64,000 bases of DNA. Origin: Lysobacter enzymogenes. GTDB taxonomy: Bacteria; Pseudomonadota; Gammaproteobacteria; Xanthomonadales; Xanthomonadaceae. The position numbers were made by a program, and so were the translations under genes. A model generated the notes under the pieces. That model searched no databases, had not been told where the DNA came from, and saw nothing but the letters and a program-made list of their open reading frames with translations. The stretch is from contig NZ_CP067395.1 in the NCBI RefSeq assembly GCF_017355525.1, positions 5,344,501-5,408,500 of the forward strand, given 5' to 3'. The stretch's first letter is position 1. Every line of letters starts with the position of its first letter. Shown here piece after piece: positions 27,470 through 38,067 of the stretch.

Positions 27470-28497
27470 GCCGGCGCCTGCGCCGCGAGCGCCGGACGCA
27501 CGTAGCGTTCGACGATCTCACTGAGCGGTTGCAATTCGGGATAGCGCGGCAGCACCACGTCGAGATAGGCGAGGAAGCGCGGCGCATCGGCGAGATACTT
27601 CGGCTTGCCGTCGCGATGGTGCAGCCGCGCGAACAGGCCGAGGATCTTGATGTGGCGTTGCAGCCCGGCGAAATCCGCGTCGCGGCGGAAGCGGGCGTAG
27701 TCGGGCAGGGCGATGCCGGCGGCGACCGCGCGCGCGTGGTAGCGCGCCAGCCACGCGTCGACCCGGTCTTCGGGCCAGCTGACGAAGGCGTCGCGGAACA
27801 GGCTGATCGGGTCGTAGGCGATCGGGCCGCGCAGCGCGCCCTGGAAATCGATCACCGCGAGTCCTTCGGCGACCGGCATCAGGTTGCGCGGCATGAAATC
27901 GCGATGGATGAACACCTGCCGCTGCGCCAGCACATTGTCGAGGATGCGGCGATAGGCCAGGTCGAGCCGCTCCAGGTCGCCGCAATCGAGGGTCAGGCCG
28001 AGGTGGCGGCCGAGGAACCATTCGTCGAACAGACGCAGTTCGCGGCTCAGGAAGGCTTCGTCGTAGGGCTGCAGGTCGTCGGGGCAGGGCAGCGCCTGGA
28101 TGATCAGCAACTGATCGAAGGCGGCGTCGAACATCGCATCGGCGTCGGCGCGGCCGGCTTCGACCGCTTGCAGGAAGGTGTCGCGGCCGAGGTCTTCCAG
28201 CAGCAGGAAGCCTTGTTCGGGATCGGCCTGGAACACCCGCGGCACGCGCACGCCGCCGGCTTCGAGCACCTCGCGCAGGCGCAGCCAGGGGCGCGGGTCT
28301 TCCAGCTCCGGCGGCGAATCCATGACGATGATGTCGCCCTCGGCGACGCCGGCGCCGGCGTGGACGCGGCCGCGCCAGTAGCTGCGGAAACCGGCGTCGA
28401 ACGACGCGCGGGCAAGGTCGAGGCGTTCGTCGCCGGTCGCGGCGCGGGCCCAGGCCAGGCGCGCGGCGTCGCGGTCGGAGGGGTGCGGCTGGGTCAT
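27466..28497 (-). CDS. amgK: N-acetylmuramate/N-acetylglucosamine kinase AmgK
   Basis: AmgK phosphorylates the anomeric carbon of MurNAc or GlcNAc; MurU then forms UDP-MurNAc, avoiding MurA. The 343-residue protein has the aminoglycoside-phosphotransferase fold with FLLLEDLGRDTFL, the catalytic loop FIHRDFMPRNLM (HxDxxxxN) and the metal Asp in VIDFQGALRGPIAYD. ATG 28497 is chosen; an earlier ATG gives an arginine-rich extension without a ribosome-binding site. Its last bases overlap murU. Confidence 0.92.
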   Translation of the reverse strand: MTQPHPSDRDAARLAWARAATGDERLDLARASFDAGFRSYWRGRVHAGAGVAEGDIIVMDSPPELEDPRPWLRLREVLEAGGVRVPRVFQADPEQGFLLLEDLGRDTFLQAVEAGRADADAMFDAAFDQLLIIQALPCPDDLQPYDEAFLSRELRLFDEWFLGRHLGLTLDCGDLERLDLAYRRILDNVLAQRQVFIHRDFMPRNLMPVAEGLAVIDFQGALRGPIAYDPISLFRDAFVSWPEDRVDAWLARYHARAVAAGIALPDYARFRRDADFAGLQRHIKILGLFARLHHRDGKPKYLADAPRFLAYLDVVLPRYPELQPLSEIVERYVRPALAAQAPA

Positions 28498-28579
28498 GCA
28501 GGCTCCATGCGGCGAAGGCCGCCGGGGCACAGGGTAGCGGGCCGGTGCGCAAGCGCAACCTTGCTGCCACGGTGGCTCC

Positions 28580-28679
28580 CTGTAGGAGCGGCGCGAGCCG
28601 CGACCGCGGGGTGTCCGCTTGCGGCGTCAGCGGCGGCGCAGTTGCGTTGTCGCGGTCGCGGCTCGCGCCGCTCCTACAG
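28580..28679. repeat. REP-like palindrome, GTAGGAGCGGCGC family, copy 2
   Basis: CTGTAGGAGCGGCGCGAGCC...CGACCGCGG on the left is complementary to CGCGGTCGCGGCTCGCGCCG followed by CTCCTACAG on the right, with about 40 bp between them. It can form a long hairpin. Confidence 0.88.
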
Positions 28680-28790
28680 GGAGCGGCCGAAGCCGCGTGG
28701 CGAGGGGGAAACCGCCGAAGCCGCGCGACGAGAAGGAAACCGCCGCAGCCGCACAGCGACAAGGAAACCGCCGCAGCCGCGCCGCGATCG
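28679..28790. repeat. 28-bp tandem repeat, about four units
   Basis: Units begin near 28679, 28707, 28735 and 28763 with the core GGAAACCGCCG(A/C)AGCCGC. The first unit is more degenerate. The period is exactly 28. It directly abuts the REP-like palindrome. Confidence 0.75.
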
Positions 28791-28945
28791 GGACGCCGCG
28801 GCGCCCGCACCGCGCCGCGCAAAAAAGTGTAGGGCGAAGCCCGCGACGCCTTTGGCCGGGAACGGTCGCCACCGCCTTCCCCTGCCGCTTGCGCCGCGGG
28901 CCCCGCCCTACGGGTGCCCGGGTGATGCCGTGCCGGTCGCGCGCC

Positions 28946-29926
28946 TCAGGCGGCGACCGGTTCTTCCTGCTCCAGCGACTTCAGCCATTCGTCGTCGGAG
29001 CCTTCGTTGACGCCTTCGAACAGGAACGTGGACAGATAGCGCTCGCCGGTGTCCGGCAGCATCGCCAGCAGCACCGAGCCTTCCGGCGCGGCCTGCGCGA
29101 CTTCCAGCGCGGCGGCGATGGTGGCGCCGGCGGAGATGCCGACGAAGATCCCTTCCTCGGCCGCCAGCCGGCGCGCGGTGTCGCGCGCGGTGACGTCGTC
29201 GATCGGGCGGATCTCGTCGGCGATGCTGCGGTCGAGCACGCCGGGAACGAAGTCCGGGGTCCAGCCCTGGATCTTGTGCGGCGCCCAGTCCTTGCCGGCC
29301 AGCAGCGACGCGCCGGCCGGCTCGGAGGTGACGATCTTCAGTTCGGGCCGCGCCAGCTTGAGCACCTGCCCGGCGCCGCTGAGCGTGCCGCCGGTGCCCC
29401 AGCCGGAAACGAAATAGTCGAGCCGCTTGCCGGCGAAATCGAGCAGGATTTCCGGGCCGGTGGTGTTGCGGTGATAGGCCGGGTTGGCCGGGTTCTCGAA
29501 CTGCTGGGCGAGGAACCAACCGTGCTTTTCGGCCAGTTCCGCGGCCTTGCGCACCATGCCGGTGCCGCGTTCGGCCGCCGGTGTCAGGATGACCTTGGCG
29601 CCGTAAGCGCGCATCAGCTTGCGCCGTTCGATCGAGAAGGTTTCGGTCATCACCGCCACGAACGGATAACCGCGCGCCGCCGCGACCATCGCCAGGGCGA
29701 TGCCGGTGTTGCCCGAGGTCGCTTCGACGATGGTCTGGCCGGGCTTGAGCCGGCCGCTGCGCTCGGCGTCGAGCACGATCGCCAGCGCCAGCCGGTCCTT
29801 GACCGAGCCGCCCGGATTGAACGATTCGACCTTGGCGTACAGGGTGACGTGCTTGGGCGCGATCCGGTGCAGTTTGACGATCGGCGTGTCGCCGATGGTG
29901 TCGAGGATGCTTTCGTGCAGCGACAT
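28946..29926 (-). CDS. cysK: Cysteine synthase (O-acetylserine sulfhydrylase)
   Basis: This PLP enzyme makes cysteine from O-acetylserine and sulfide, the last step of sulfate assimilation. The 326-residue protein has ESFNPGGSVKDRLAL with the PLP lysine at residue 43, EATSGNTGIALAMVAA for the substrate carboxylate, WGTGGTLSG for the PLP phosphate, and GISAGATIAAAL near the end. The sequence fits CysK better than cystathionine beta-synthase; CysM is an alternative. It follows cysG by 48 bp on the same strand. Confidence 0.93.
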   Translation of the reverse strand: MSLHESILDTIGDTPIVKLHRIAPKHVTLYAKVESFNPGGSVKDRLALAIVLDAERSGRLKPGQTIVEATSGNTGIALAMVAAARGYPFVAVMTETFSIERRKLMRAYGAKVILTPAAERGTGMVRKAAELAEKHGWFLAQQFENPANPAYHRNTTGPEILLDFAGKRLDYFVSGWGTGGTLSGAGQVLKLARPELKIVTSEPAGASLLAGKDWAPHKIQGWTPDFVPGVLDRSIADEIRPIDDVTARDTARRLAAEEGIFVGISAGATIAAALEVAQAAPEGSVLLAMLPDTGERYLSTFLFEGVNEGSDDEWLKSLEQEEPVAA

Positions 29927-29974
29927 GAGCGTGCTCCCGTGGCGTGGGGTAGGTGAAAGATCGGGTATGGAGAA

Positions 29975-31432
29975 TCAGGCGGCTTCGGCCAGCGTCGCCG
30001 CGGCCGGGATATCGGTCAGCGGCGCGTCGCCGAACCAGTGCAGGCGCTGCGCCAGCGCCGCGACTTCGCCGACGATCAGCAGCGCCGGCGACTGCACGCG
30101 ATGGCCCTGCGCGCGCTCGGCCAGATCGGCCAAGGTGCCGGTCACCACGCGTTGCCCGCGGCGCGAGCCGTTTTCGATCAGCGCGAACGGGGTCGAGGCG
30201 GCGCGGCCGTGCGCGATCAGCTGGTCGCGCAGCACGTCCAGGCCGGCCACGCCCATGTACACCGCGAGCGTCTGTTTTTCCTGCGCCAGCGCCTGCCAGT
30301 CGAGTTCGCCGGCCGAATCCTTGAGGTGTGCGGTGACCAGGCGCAGCGACTGGGCGTGCTCGCGATGGGTCAGCGGCACGCCGGCATATGCGGCGCAGGC
30401 CAGCGCGGCGGTGATGCCGGGCACCACTTCGAAGCCGATGCCGGCCTGCGCCAACACTTCGAGTTCTTCGCCGCCGCGGCCGAACACGAACGGGTCGCCG
30501 CCCTTGAGTCGGACCACGCGCTTGCCGGCGCGGGCGTGTTCGAGCATCAGTTCGTGGATGCGGTCCTGGGTGGTGTGGTGGTTGCCGGCCTGCTTGCCGA
30601 CTTCGATCAGCTCGGCGTCGCGCCGCGCCAGCCGCAGCACCTCGGCGCTGACCAGGCGGTCGTGCAGGATCACGTCGGCTTCGTTGAGCGCGCGCAGGCC
30701 GCGCAGCGTCATCAGCCCGGCGTCGCCGGGGCCGGCGCCGACCAGCACCACCGACCCGGCCGGCGCCGCATCGGGCTTGTCGTCGATCAAAGCCGCGCCG
30801 AACGCGCGCAGCGCGTCCTCGCGCCGGCCGTCGCGCAGCAGCGCGGCGACCGGGCCGGCCAGGACGCGTTCGAAGAAGCGGCGGCGCTGGCCGAGATCGG
30901 GGTAGTGGCGGCGGATGCGCGCGCGCTCGGCGCTGAGCAACTGCGCCAGTTCGCCGAGCGATGCGTCGAGTTCGGTTTCGAGTTTTTCGCGCAGATGCCG
31001 CGCCAGCATCGGCGCGCCGCCGCCGCTGGAAATGGCGATCTGGACCGGGCCGCGCTCGACCCGCGCGGGCACGTGGAAACTGGAGCCGGCGACGTCGTCG
31101 ACCACATTGACCCAGACCCGGCGCGCTTCGCCGGCCGCGGCGACCGCGCGGTTGACCGCTTCGTCGTCGGTCGCGGCGACCGCCAGCCAGGCCTCGTCGA
31201 GCCATTGCGCGACGAATTCGCCGGCCAGATGTTCGATGCGTCCCTCGTTGGCCCACGCCGCCAGCGCCGGATTCAGCCGCGGCGCGCCGAGCCGCACGCG
31301 CGCGCCGGCGTCGAGCAGGGCCGCGGCCTTGCGCTGCGCCACCGCGCCGCCGCCGACCACCAGCACGGTGCGGCCGCGCAGGTCGGCGAACAGCGGGAAC
31401 AGCGGCGTGGACGGGGCTGGGTCGCGGGTCAC
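29975..31432 (-). CDS. cysG: Siroheme synthase CysG
   Basis: CysG turns uroporphyrinogen III into siroheme, the cofactor of sulfite reductase CysI. The 485-residue protein has the N-terminal dehydrogenase/ferrochelatase part ([20 protein letters not shown] near residue 24, then [19 protein letters not shown]) and a C-terminal methyltransferase ([58 protein letters not shown]). I place the start at GTG 31432, where homology to the family begins; the ribosome-binding site is weak, so the start is uncertain. The much longer frame upstream overlaps cysB antisense. Confidence 0.93.
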   Translation of the reverse strand: MTRDPAPSTPLFPLFADLRGRTVLVVGGGAVAQRKAAALLDAGARVRLGAPRLNPALAAWANEGRIEHLAGEFVAQWLDEAWLAVAATDDEAVNRAVAAAGEARRVWVNVVDDVAGSSFHVPARVERGPVQIAISSGGGAPMLARHLREKLETELDASLGELAQLLSAERARIRRHYPDLGQRRRFFERVLAGPVAALLRDGRREDALRAFGAALIDDKPDAAPAGSVVLVGAGPGDAGLMTLRGLRALNEADVILHDRLVSAEVLRLARRDAELIEVGKQAGNHHTTQDRIHELMLEHARAGKRVVRLKGGDPFVFGRGGEELEVLAQAGIGFEVVPGITAALACAAYAGVPLTHREHAQSLRLVTAHLKDSAGELDWQALAQEKQTLAVYMGVAGLDVLRDQLIAHGRAASTPFALIENGSRRGQRVVTGTLADLAERAQGHRVQSPALLIVGEVAALAQRLHWFGDAPLTDIPAAATLAEAA

Positions 31433-31750
31433 GGCGGCGGATTGAGGCTGCGGGAAGAATGCGACGACCCTACGGCCGCGGCCCGGCGCGGCGGAAATGA
31501 CGGCCCAGCCTTTGCACATGCCGTCACGTAATGAGCCGTAGCGTTGCGGCGGGGATACTGGACAGTCGAGCGGGCGGATGGTTAATCTATAAATCCTTTC
31601 ATCCGAATAGAGAGATAAGTACGTGGAATCGAGGGCCCAGCGAATGTGCGCAACGCACGACGGCCGCCGCGGAAACGCCGGCGCGGGCTGTTGTCGCCGC
31701 CGCGCCGTCCGCCGCATTCCGCCCCGACTCTCATTCTGGATCGCCACCCC
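31433..31750. promoter_or_regulatory. Divergent cysG/cysB promoter region
   Basis: 318 bp between divergent genes. An AT-rich island at 31578-31622 stands out, with GGTTAATCTATAAATCC and CTTTCATCCGAATAGAG. The first holds a TATAAA-like -10, and TTCATCC resembles parts of enterobacterial CysB sites. CysB binding here is plausible but not shown by the sequence. Confidence 0.45.
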
Positions 31751-32734
31751 ATGACCCTCACCCAGCTGCGTTACCTGGTCGCCATCGCCGACTCCGGCCT
31801 CAACATCACCCTGGCCGCCGAACGCGTCCACGCCACCCAGCCCGGCCTGTCCAAGCAGCTCAAGCAGCTCGAGGACGAGCTGGGCTTTCTGCTGTTCGTG
31901 CGCAAGGGCCGCAGCCTGGAAGCGATCGCGCCGGCCGGCGAACGCGTGCTCGCGCATGCGCGGCGGATCCTCGAAGAAGCGGCCAACATCCGCTCCTATG
32001 CCGCGAACGAACGCGGCCAGCACGCCGGCCGCCTGGTGCTGTCGACCACGCACACCCAGGCGCGCTACGTGCTGCCGCCGGTGATCGCCCAGGTCAAGCG
32101 CGATTTCCCGCAAGTCAGCGTGCACCTGCAAGCCGCGGCCGACGGCGAAGTGCTCGCGCATCTGTCGCACGGCAACGCCGATCTGGCGGTCATCAGCACC
32201 GCCGGCGCGCCGCCCGAGGGCGGCCTGGCGGTGCCGCTGTTCCGCTGGCGCCGGGTGGTGCTGGTGCCGCGCGGCCATGCGCTGGCCAAGCTCGACCGCG
32301 CGCCGACCCTGGCCGAACTGGCCGCGCATCCGCTGATCAGCTACGAATCCTCGACCCGGCCGGAGTCCTCGCTGCGCCGCGCGTTCGCCGCCGGCGGCCA
32401 CGAGCCGCAGCTGGCGATGACCGCGCGCGACGCCGACCTGATCAAGACCTATGTGCGCACCGGCCTCGGCGTCGGCCTGCTGGCGGAAATGGCGGTGACC
32501 TCGCGCGACGACGACCTCAAAGCGCTGACCGCGCCCGACGCGGTGCCCGAGTGCATCACCTGGGCGGTGATCCCGCGTGCGCGGGTGCTGCGCGACTACG
32601 CGCTGGAACTGGTCCAGGGCCTGGCTCCGCAGATCGACCGCCGCGACCTGCGGCGGGTGCTGGAAGGCAACCTGGAGCCGCAATGGCCGAAGGCGCCGAC
32701 CTGGATCGAGTTGACCCAGTCGATCAGTTCCTGA
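31751..32734 (+). CDS. cysB: LysR-family cysteine regulon activator CysB
   Basis: A 327-residue LysR regulator. Residues 1-60 hold the winged helix-turn-helix ([37 protein letters not shown]). The effector domain follows ([47 protein letters not shown]). [13 protein letters not shown] and STTHTQARY are typical of CysB/Cbl, which activate sulfate assimilation genes on sensing acetylserine. ATG 31751 is preferred; an upstream frame from 31646 is arginine-rich and unlike the family. It sits among cys genes. Confidence 0.93.
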   Translation: MTLTQLRYLVAIADSGLNITLAAERVHATQPGLSKQLKQLEDELGFLLFVRKGRSLEAIAPAGERVLAHARRILEEAANIRSYAANERGQHAGRLVLSTTHTQARYVLPPVIAQVKRDFPQVSVHLQAAADGEVLAHLSHGNADLAVISTAGAPPEGGLAVPLFRWRRVVLVPRGHALAKLDRAPTLAELAAHPLISYESSTRPESSLRRAFAAGGHEPQLAMTARDADLIKTYVRTGLGVGLLAEMAVTSRDDDLKALTAPDAVPECITWAVIPRARVLRDYALELVQGLAPQIDRRDLRRVLEGNLEPQWPKAPTWIELTQSISS

Positions 32735-32761
32735 GCGCGTTTGACGCGCGGCGGAAACGCG

Positions 32762-32802
32762 AATCCCCCTGAATCCTCGCGACGAGGACAGGGGGATTTT
32801 TT
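32762..32802 (+). terminator. Terminator of cysB
   Basis: Outer stem AATCCCCCT / AGGGGGATT and inner stem TCCTCG / CGAGGA flank a small loop and are followed by TTTTTTCT. Confidence 0.92.
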
Positions 32803-32829
32803 CTGGTCGCGACGAACTGCGCGATCTCC

Positions 32830-32929
32830 CTGTAGGAGCGGCGCAAGCCGCGACCGCGGGGCGACCGCTCGCGGCGAAAGCTTCGGCGTAGTTGCGTCGT
32901 CGCGGTCGCGACTCGCGTCGCTCCTACAG
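32830..32929. repeat. REP-like palindrome, GTAGGAGCGGCGC family, copy 3
   Basis: CTGTAGGAGCGGCGCAAGCC at the left end pairs with GACTCGCGTCGCTCCTACAG at the right. It is one of two copies in tandem between cysB and cysH. Confidence 0.88.
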
Positions 32930-32971
32930 GGGCTTCGGCCCGGTCCAGTCGCGAACTTGCTTGCAATCTCG

Positions 32972-33072
32972 CTGTAGGAGCGGCGCAAGCCGCGACTGCG
33001 GGGTTTCCGCCTGCGGCGTAAGTTTCGGCGCAGTTGCGTTGCCGCGGTCGCGACTCGCGTCGCTCCTACAGG
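32972..33072. repeat. REP-like palindrome, GTAGGAGCGGCGC family, copy 4
   Basis: This is the second tandem copy, over 80% identical to copy 3 by eye and of the same length, separated from it by 42 bp. It ends 15 bp before the cysH stop, so it may cap the cysHI transcript. Confidence 0.88.
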
Positions 33073-33087
33073 AAGCCCCGGCCGCGA

Positions 33088-33840
33088 TCAGGCGGCTTGG
33101 TTTTCTTGCGCCGGCTCGCTGTCGAAATGCAGCCCGCACTCGCGCTTGAGCCCGAAGAAACGGGTGTCTTCCTCGCGCATGCCCGGCTCCAGCCGGCGCG
33201 TGGTGTGCACGTCGCCGATCGAGACGAAGCCGTCGTGCCACAGCGGGTGATACGGCAGGTCGTGCGTCTGCAGGTATTGCCACACGTCGCGGTCGCTCCA
33301 GTCGGCCAGCGGATGCAGCTTCCAGCGGCCGTCCTTGATCTGCAGGAAGTCGAGGTTGGCGCGGCTGCCGGACTGGCTGCGGCGCAGGCCGGCGATCCAG
33401 GTGCGCACGCCCAGCTCGCTCAGCGCGCGCTGCATCGGTTCGACCTTGCGCATGCGGTTGTAGCGCTCGATCCCTTCCAGCCCCTGCTCCCACAGCTTGC
33501 CGAAGCGCGCTTCCATCCAGGCCACGCCCATCTGCGGGCGGTACACCTTCAGGTTCAGCGCCAGCCGCTCGCCGAGTTCGTCGATGAAGCGATAGGTCTC
33601 GGGGAACAGATAGCCGGTGTCGACCACGATCACCGGAATCCGCGGCGCCTGCCGCACGACCATGTGCAGCGACACCGCCGACTGCGCGCCGAAACTCGAC
33701 GACAGCGCGTGCTCGCCGGCGGTGTTCTCCAACGCCCAGGCGACCCTTCGCTCGGCGCTTTGCGTCGCCAGCCAGGCGTTGAGTTCGGCCAGCGCGCGCG
33801 GGGATTCGGCGGCGGTGACGGGATCGGTCGGAGCGCTCAT
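33088..33840 (-). CDS. cysH: Phosphoadenylyl-sulfate reductase CysH
   Basis: CysH reduces PAPS to sulfite with thioredoxin. The 250-residue protein shows [19 protein letters not shown] (phosphate-binding loop), [26 protein letters not shown], and the catalytic ECGLHF near the C-terminus (Cys235). It lacks the CC...CxxC cluster cysteines of the APS-type enzymes, so it should use PAPS, in line with the APS kinase domain of CysNC. The start at 33840 overlaps the cysI stop in an ATGA. Confidence 0.95.
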   Translation of the reverse strand: MSAPTDPVTAAESPRALAELNAWLATQSAERRVAWALENTAGEHALSSSFGAQSAVSLHMVVRQAPRIPVIVVDTGYLFPETYRFIDELGERLALNLKVYRPQMGVAWMEARFGKLWEQGLEGIERYNRMRKVEPMQRALSELGVRTWIAGLRRSQSGSRANLDFLQIKDGRWKLHPLADWSDRDVWQYLQTHDLPYHPLWHDGFVSIGDVHTTRRLEPGMREEDTRFFGLKRECGLHFDSEPAQENQAA

Positions 33841-35576
33841 GCGTGTGCCTCTGCAACCAGTGCGATGGGAATGCCGGTGGGGGTGGGATAGGGAATGGTC
33901 ACGACCTGGCTGCGCACCAGGTAATCGCCGAAGCCTTCGTCCTGCTCGCGCTGGCCGGCGTAGGCGCCCAGCAGCGGATCCAGCGCGGCGGCGATCTCGG
34001 CCTCGGTGATGTTCTCGCGGTACAGCGTGTTGAGGCGCTGGCCGCGGTGGTCGGCGCCGAGCATCAGGTTGTAGCGGCCGGGCGCCTTGCCGACCAGGGC
34101 GATCTCGCCGAGGTAGGGACGCGAGCAGCCGTTCGGGCAGCCGCTGATGCGCAGGTTGATCGAGGCGTCGGGGATCGCATGGCGCTGCAACAGCGCTTCG
34201 ACCGCGTCGACGAAATCCGGCAGGTAGCGTTCGGCTTCGGCCATCGCCAGGCCGCAGGTCGGCAGCGCCACGCAGGCCAGCGCGTTGCGCCGCACCGGGC
34301 TGGCGCTGCGGTAGCCGTCCAGGCCGTGCTGCGCGACGAGCGCGTCGACGCGTTCGCGCAGCGCCGCGGGCACGCCGGCGATGGTCAGGTTCTGGTTCGG
34401 GGTCATGCGGAATTCGGAACCCGGCGCGTCCAGCAGCAGTTGCGCGATCTCGCGCAGCCCGCTGAGGTGGCTCAGTTCCTCGCCGCGGCCGTCGAGCGCG
34501 CCGTCGACGATGCGGCCGGCCGGCAGGCGCAAGGTCAGGTGCGCGTGGCCGTCGTCGCCTTCGACCCAGCCGAAGCGGTCGCCGTTGTGGCGGAAGGCGA
34601 ACGGACGCGCCGGAAGGAGAGTGAAACCGGCGCGCCGTTCGACTTCCGATTTGAACCAGTCCAGCCCGCGGTCGTCGATGGTGTACTTCAGACGCGCGCG
34701 CTTGCGCAGCTGGCGATTGCCGAAATCGCGCTGGGCGGTGACCACCGCCACGCCGACCGGAATGACTTGCTCCGGGGCGACGAAGCCGATCACGTCGGCG
34801 ACCCGCGGATAGGTCTCCGGGTCGCCGTGGGTCGCGCCCATGCCGCCGCCGACGGTGACGTTGTAGCCGAGCAGCTCGCCGTTCTCGATGACCGCGATGT
34901 AGCCCAGGTCCTGGGCGAACACGTCGACGTCGTTGTACGGCGGGATCGCGAAGCCGATCTTGAACTTGCGCGGCAGGTAGGCCTGGCCGTAGACCGGCTC
35001 CTCCTCCTCGCCGCTGCCGTCGACGCGCTCCTCGTCGAGCCAGATTTCGTAATAGGCGCGGGTGTTCGGCAACAGATGCTCCGACAGCGCCGCGGCCTGC
35101 GCGAACACCGCCGCGTGGCTGGCCGAGACCTGCGGATTGGCCGCGACCGCGACGTTGCGGTTGACGTCGCCGCAGGCCGCCAACGTGTCGATCAGCGCGG
35201 CGTTGATCGCCTGCATCGTCGCCTTGAGCTCGGTCTTGATGACGCCGTGGTACTGGAACGCCTGGCGCGTGGTGATGCGCAGGCCGCGTTCGGCGAAGCG
35301 GGTGGCGATGGCGTCGAGCTTGAGCCACTGCTGCGGCGACACCACGCCGCCCGGGGTGCGGGTGCGGATCATGAAGCTGTGGGCCGGCTCCAGCTTGGCC
35401 ACGCGGCGCTCCTCGCGCACGTCGCGGTCGTCCTGCTGGTAGCTGCCGTGGTACTTGATGAGGGTCTGGTCGTCCTCGTTCAACGCGCCGGTCAGCGGGT
35501 TGGCCAGACTCTCCAGCAGGCTGCCGCGCAGGCGCGCGCTGGAACGCTTGATGTCCTCGACCGAATGCGCGCTCAT
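33837..35576 (-). CDS. cysI: Sulfite reductase hemoprotein subunit CysI
   Basis: CysI carries siroheme and a 4Fe-4S cluster and reduces sulfite to sulfide with electrons from CysJ. At 579 residues the size is normal. The cluster cysteines are in [17 protein letters not shown] and [37 protein letters not shown] and GDVNRNVA are typical of the sulfite reductase repeats. I use ATG 35576; an in-frame ATG ten codons earlier gives an arginine-rich tail. The gap to cysJ is 259 bp, in which I see no gene. Confidence 0.96.
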   Translation of the reverse strand: MSAHSVEDIKRSSARLRGSLLESLANPLTGALNEDDQTLIKYHGSYQQDDRDVREERRVAKLEPAHSFMIRTRTPGGVVSPQQWLKLDAIATRFAERGLRITTRQAFQYHGVIKTELKATMQAINAALIDTLAACGDVNRNVAVAANPQVSASHAAVFAQAAALSEHLLPNTRAYYEIWLDEERVDGSGEEEEPVYGQAYLPRKFKIGFAIPPYNDVDVFAQDLGYIAVIENGELLGYNVTVGGGMGATHGDPETYPRVADVIGFVAPEQVIPVGVAVVTAQRDFGNRQLRKRARLKYTIDDRGLDWFKSEVERRAGFTLLPARPFAFRHNGDRFGWVEGDDGHAHLTLRLPAGRIVDGALDGRGEELSHLSGLREIAQLLLDAPGSEFRMTPNQNLTIAGVPAALRERVDALVAQHGLDGYRSASPVRRNALACVALPTCGLAMAEAERYLPDFVDAVEALLQRHAIPDASINLRISGCPNGCSRPYLGEIALVGKAPGRYNLMLGADHRGQRLNTLYRENITEAEIAAALDPLLGAYAGQREQDEGFGDYLVRSQVVTIPYPTPTGIPIALVAEAHA

Positions 35577-35835
35577 GCGGCGGCTCCGGCGAAGGCTTGA
35601 GCGCAATGCAGCCCGAACGGAGCGCTGCGCGACGCCGCCGACGCGCTCTGTTCGGCGCGCTGGTGCGCGGCGGCGCGGGAATCGCGCTCCATCCGGACTG
35701 CCGGGGCAATCGGTGCGGGCGCAGCATCGAGCGTCCCGCGACGCTCAGTAGACGCCACAAAGCCTGCGCCGTCGTGCGACGTGCGGCGCGATTCGACGAT
35801 GTAATGTTCCGACCAGCGGACAGCGACGGCGTACA

Positions 35836-37686
35836 TCAGTAGACATCCCGGGCGTAACGCCCCTGTTGTTGCAGATCGTTGAGGTATTCCTCGGCCGCTT
35901 CCGCGCCGCGCCCGCCGTGTTCGGCGATCGCCGCCAACAACGCGGCGTGCACGTCCTTGGCCATGCGGGTGGCGTCGCCGCACACGTACAGGTGGGCGCC
36001 GTTCTGCAGCCAGTCGTACAGCTCGCGGCCGTGTTCGCGCAGGCGATGCTGGACATAGACCTTGTGCGCCTGGTCGCGCGAGAACGCCAGGTCCAGCCGG
36101 TGCAGCTGGCCCGACTTCAGCGCCGCCTGCCATTCGGTCTGGTAGAGGAAATCGGTGCGGAAATGCGGGTTGCCGAACAGCAGCCAGTTGCGCCCCGACG
36201 CGCCGTCGGCGGCGCGGTCCTGGACGAAACCGCGGAACGGCGCCACGCCGGTGCCGGGACCGATCATGACGATGTCGCGGCTGCCGTCGGCGGGCAGGCG
36301 GAAGCGCTCGTTGTGCTCGATGAACACTGGCAGGCGCTCGCCTTCCTCGGCGCTGGCGAACTGGTGCGAGGCCGCGCCCCAGCGCGCGCCGAATTCGTTG
36401 GCGTACTCGACGTGGGCCACGGTCAGGTGCGCTTCCTCGCCGACCGCCTTCTGGCTGGAGGCGATCGAATACAGGCGCGGGGTCAGCGGCCGCAGCGCGG
36501 CGACCAGCTCCTCGGCCGACCAGCCGCCGTCGAAGCGCTGCAAGAGATCGATGACCTGGGTGCGCGCCAGCAGTTCGGCCAGCTGCGCCGACTGGTCCGG
36601 CGCGAGCAGGCGGTTGAGTTCGTCGCTGCGCGCATGCGCGGCGTGGCTGGCCACGAACGGGCGCGCCAGCTTGGTCAGTTCGCGCTTCTCGCCGAGCCAC
36701 TGGCGCAGCGGCAGGGTCTGGCCGGCGTGCGCGACCGCGGCGTCGCCGTCGAGCTGCAGCGTCTCCAGCACCGCCTGCACCAGCGCCGGCGGATTGCGCG
36801 GCCACAGGCCGAGCGCGTCGCCGGGCTGGTAGTGCAGGCCGGAATCCTCCAGCGACAGCTCGATGTGGCGGATGTCCTTGTCGGCGACGACCGCGCCGCG
36901 CGCGCTGCTGGCGCGGGCGATCAGGCGGCGGTTGCCGATCAGTTCGGCGGCGAACGGCGCGTCGCGGTGGTAGGTCGGCGCGGCCGGCGCGATCGGGCGC
37001 AGCGGCGTCACCGTGGCCAGATGCGCGGCGGCCGGCTTCAGCGTTTCCTTGGCTTGCGTGAGCGCTTGTTGCAGCCACGGCGTGGCCACGGTTTCGATGT
37101 CCAGGTCGGCTTCGCCGCGGGCGAAGGCGCGGGTCGCGCCGAGTTCGGCCAGGCGCGCGTCGAGCTGGGCGCCGATCGCGCAGAACTGCGGATAGCTCGA
37201 ATCGCCGAGGCCGAGCACGGCGTAGTGCACGCCCTTGAGCTCGGGCGCGCGCTTGCCTTTGATGAACTCGACCAGCCCGCGCGCATCGTCAGGCGGATCG
37301 CCGTCGCCCTGGGTGCTGACCACCAGGTACAGCAGGCGCTCGCTCTTGAGCTCGCGGGTCGGGTAGGCGTCGGCGCGCAGCAGGCGCACGCTCAGGCCGG
37401 CGGCCTCGGCCTGCGCGGCCAGTTGTTCGGCCAGGCGCTTGGCGTTGCCGGTCTGGCTGCCGTAGACCACGGTCAGGCGCTCGCCGGTCTTGGCTTCCGG
37501 CGCGATCGCCGCGGCGATCGGCGTCGGGGTCAGGCCCGAGCGGGCCAGCCCGGCGGCATAGCCGGACAGCCACCACAGGCTGTCGCGGTCGAGGCCGTCG
37601 GTGAGGCGGGCGAGCGAATCCAGCCGGTCGGCCGGCAAGGGCGCGGCGAGCAGGGCGGGGGCGACGGGCTGGGCGGCGGCAGGCAC
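35836..37686 (-). CDS. cysJ: Sulfite reductase flavoprotein subunit CysJ
   Basis: CysJ passes electrons from NADPH through FAD and FMN to CysI. The 616-residue protein has a flavodoxin domain ([30 protein letters not shown]), an FAD-binding part (RLYSIASS) and an NADP half ([52 protein letters not shown]), ending in the typical DVY. A second, membrane-anchored enzyme of this fold is at 45107. It is divergent from cysD. Confidence 0.95.
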   Translation of the reverse strand: MPAAAQPVAPALLAAPLPADRLDSLARLTDGLDRDSLWWLSGYAAGLARSGLTPTPIAAAIAPEAKTGERLTVVYGSQTGNAKRLAEQLAAQAEAAGLSVRLLRADAYPTRELKSERLLYLVVSTQGDGDPPDDARGLVEFIKGKRAPELKGVHYAVLGLGDSSYPQFCAIGAQLDARLAELGATRAFARGEADLDIETVATPWLQQALTQAKETLKPAAAHLATVTPLRPIAPAAPTYHRDAPFAAELIGNRRLIARASSARGAVVADKDIRHIELSLEDSGLHYQPGDALGLWPRNPPALVQAVLETLQLDGDAAVAHAGQTLPLRQWLGEKRELTKLARPFVASHAAHARSDELNRLLAPDQSAQLAELLARTQVIDLLQRFDGGWSAEELVAALRPLTPRLYSIASSQKAVGEEAHLTVAHVEYANEFGARWGAASHQFASAEEGERLPVFIEHNERFRLPADGSRDIVMIGPGTGVAPFRGFVQDRAADGASGRNWLLFGNPHFRTDFLYQTEWQAALKSGQLHRLDLAFSRDQAHKVYVQHRLREHGRELYDWLQNGAHLYVCGDATRMAKDVHAALLAAIAEHGGRGAEAAEEYLNDLQQQGRYARDVY

Positions 37687-38067
37687 GGCGGCGGTCTGCG
37701 TCTGGCTATGGAGTCCGCAGGCTACGAGCGCGCGCCGGGCGCGCGGAAAGGATGCTCGGTTATTCGTTAATGCCTTGCGTTCATTTCTCCCCGAATCCGG
37801 GGGGATTTCTAATGCCAGCCATGGCCGGGGGAGGGTGCGCCCGCTCCGGCCGCCGCCGCGGGGCGGCGGATTGCGACGCGGTTCGCGCGCGGTCCGTGCG
37901 CCACGGCCCGCAATCCGGGCCAGACCGCGGCGGATGTGGTTCGATGGTCGCCGCGGCCGGCTTGCACAGGCCGGGCCGGCGGCGACCTGGAACCGGACCG
38001 AACGACCGCCCGGGCGCCGCCGCGTCGCCCCGGCGCCACCGGAACGCGGCTTGCGAGCCTTATAGCG
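37687..38067. promoter_or_regulatory. Divergent cysJ/cysD promoter region
   Basis: 381 bp between the two sulfate assimilation units. An AT-rich island at 37758-37790 (GGTTATTCGTTAATGCC, then GCGTTCATTTCTCC) is the best candidate for cysJ or cysD promoter elements and a CysB site. The rest is GC-rich; frames read through it are not genes. Confidence 0.4.

Larger units (their letters stand above)
28498..28945. other. Repeat-filled gap between amgK and cysK
   Basis: 448 bp with no gene. It contains the REP-like palindrome at 28580-28679 and then a 28-bp tandem repeat (28679-28790). The last part (28800-28945) is ordinary GC-rich spacer. No promoter for amgK is obvious. Confidence 0.6.

Noticed and set aside
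29975..32683. A 902-codon minus-strand frame ending in cysG
   Set aside because: The first part is antisense to cysB and its promoter and has no family likeness. CysG similarity starts at about 31432.
32830..33072. A two-copy transposable element in the cysB-cysH gap
   Set aside because: Neither copy has an open reading frame or target duplication. They belong to the REP-like palindrome family.
33088..35760. An 890-codon frame joining cysI and cysH
   Set aside because: cysH and cysI are in different frames with an ATGA overlap; only the last part of the long frame is real CysH.
35577..35835. A small gene between cysI and cysJ
   Set aside because: The frames there lack ribosome-binding sites and recognisable content, and they overlap on both strands.
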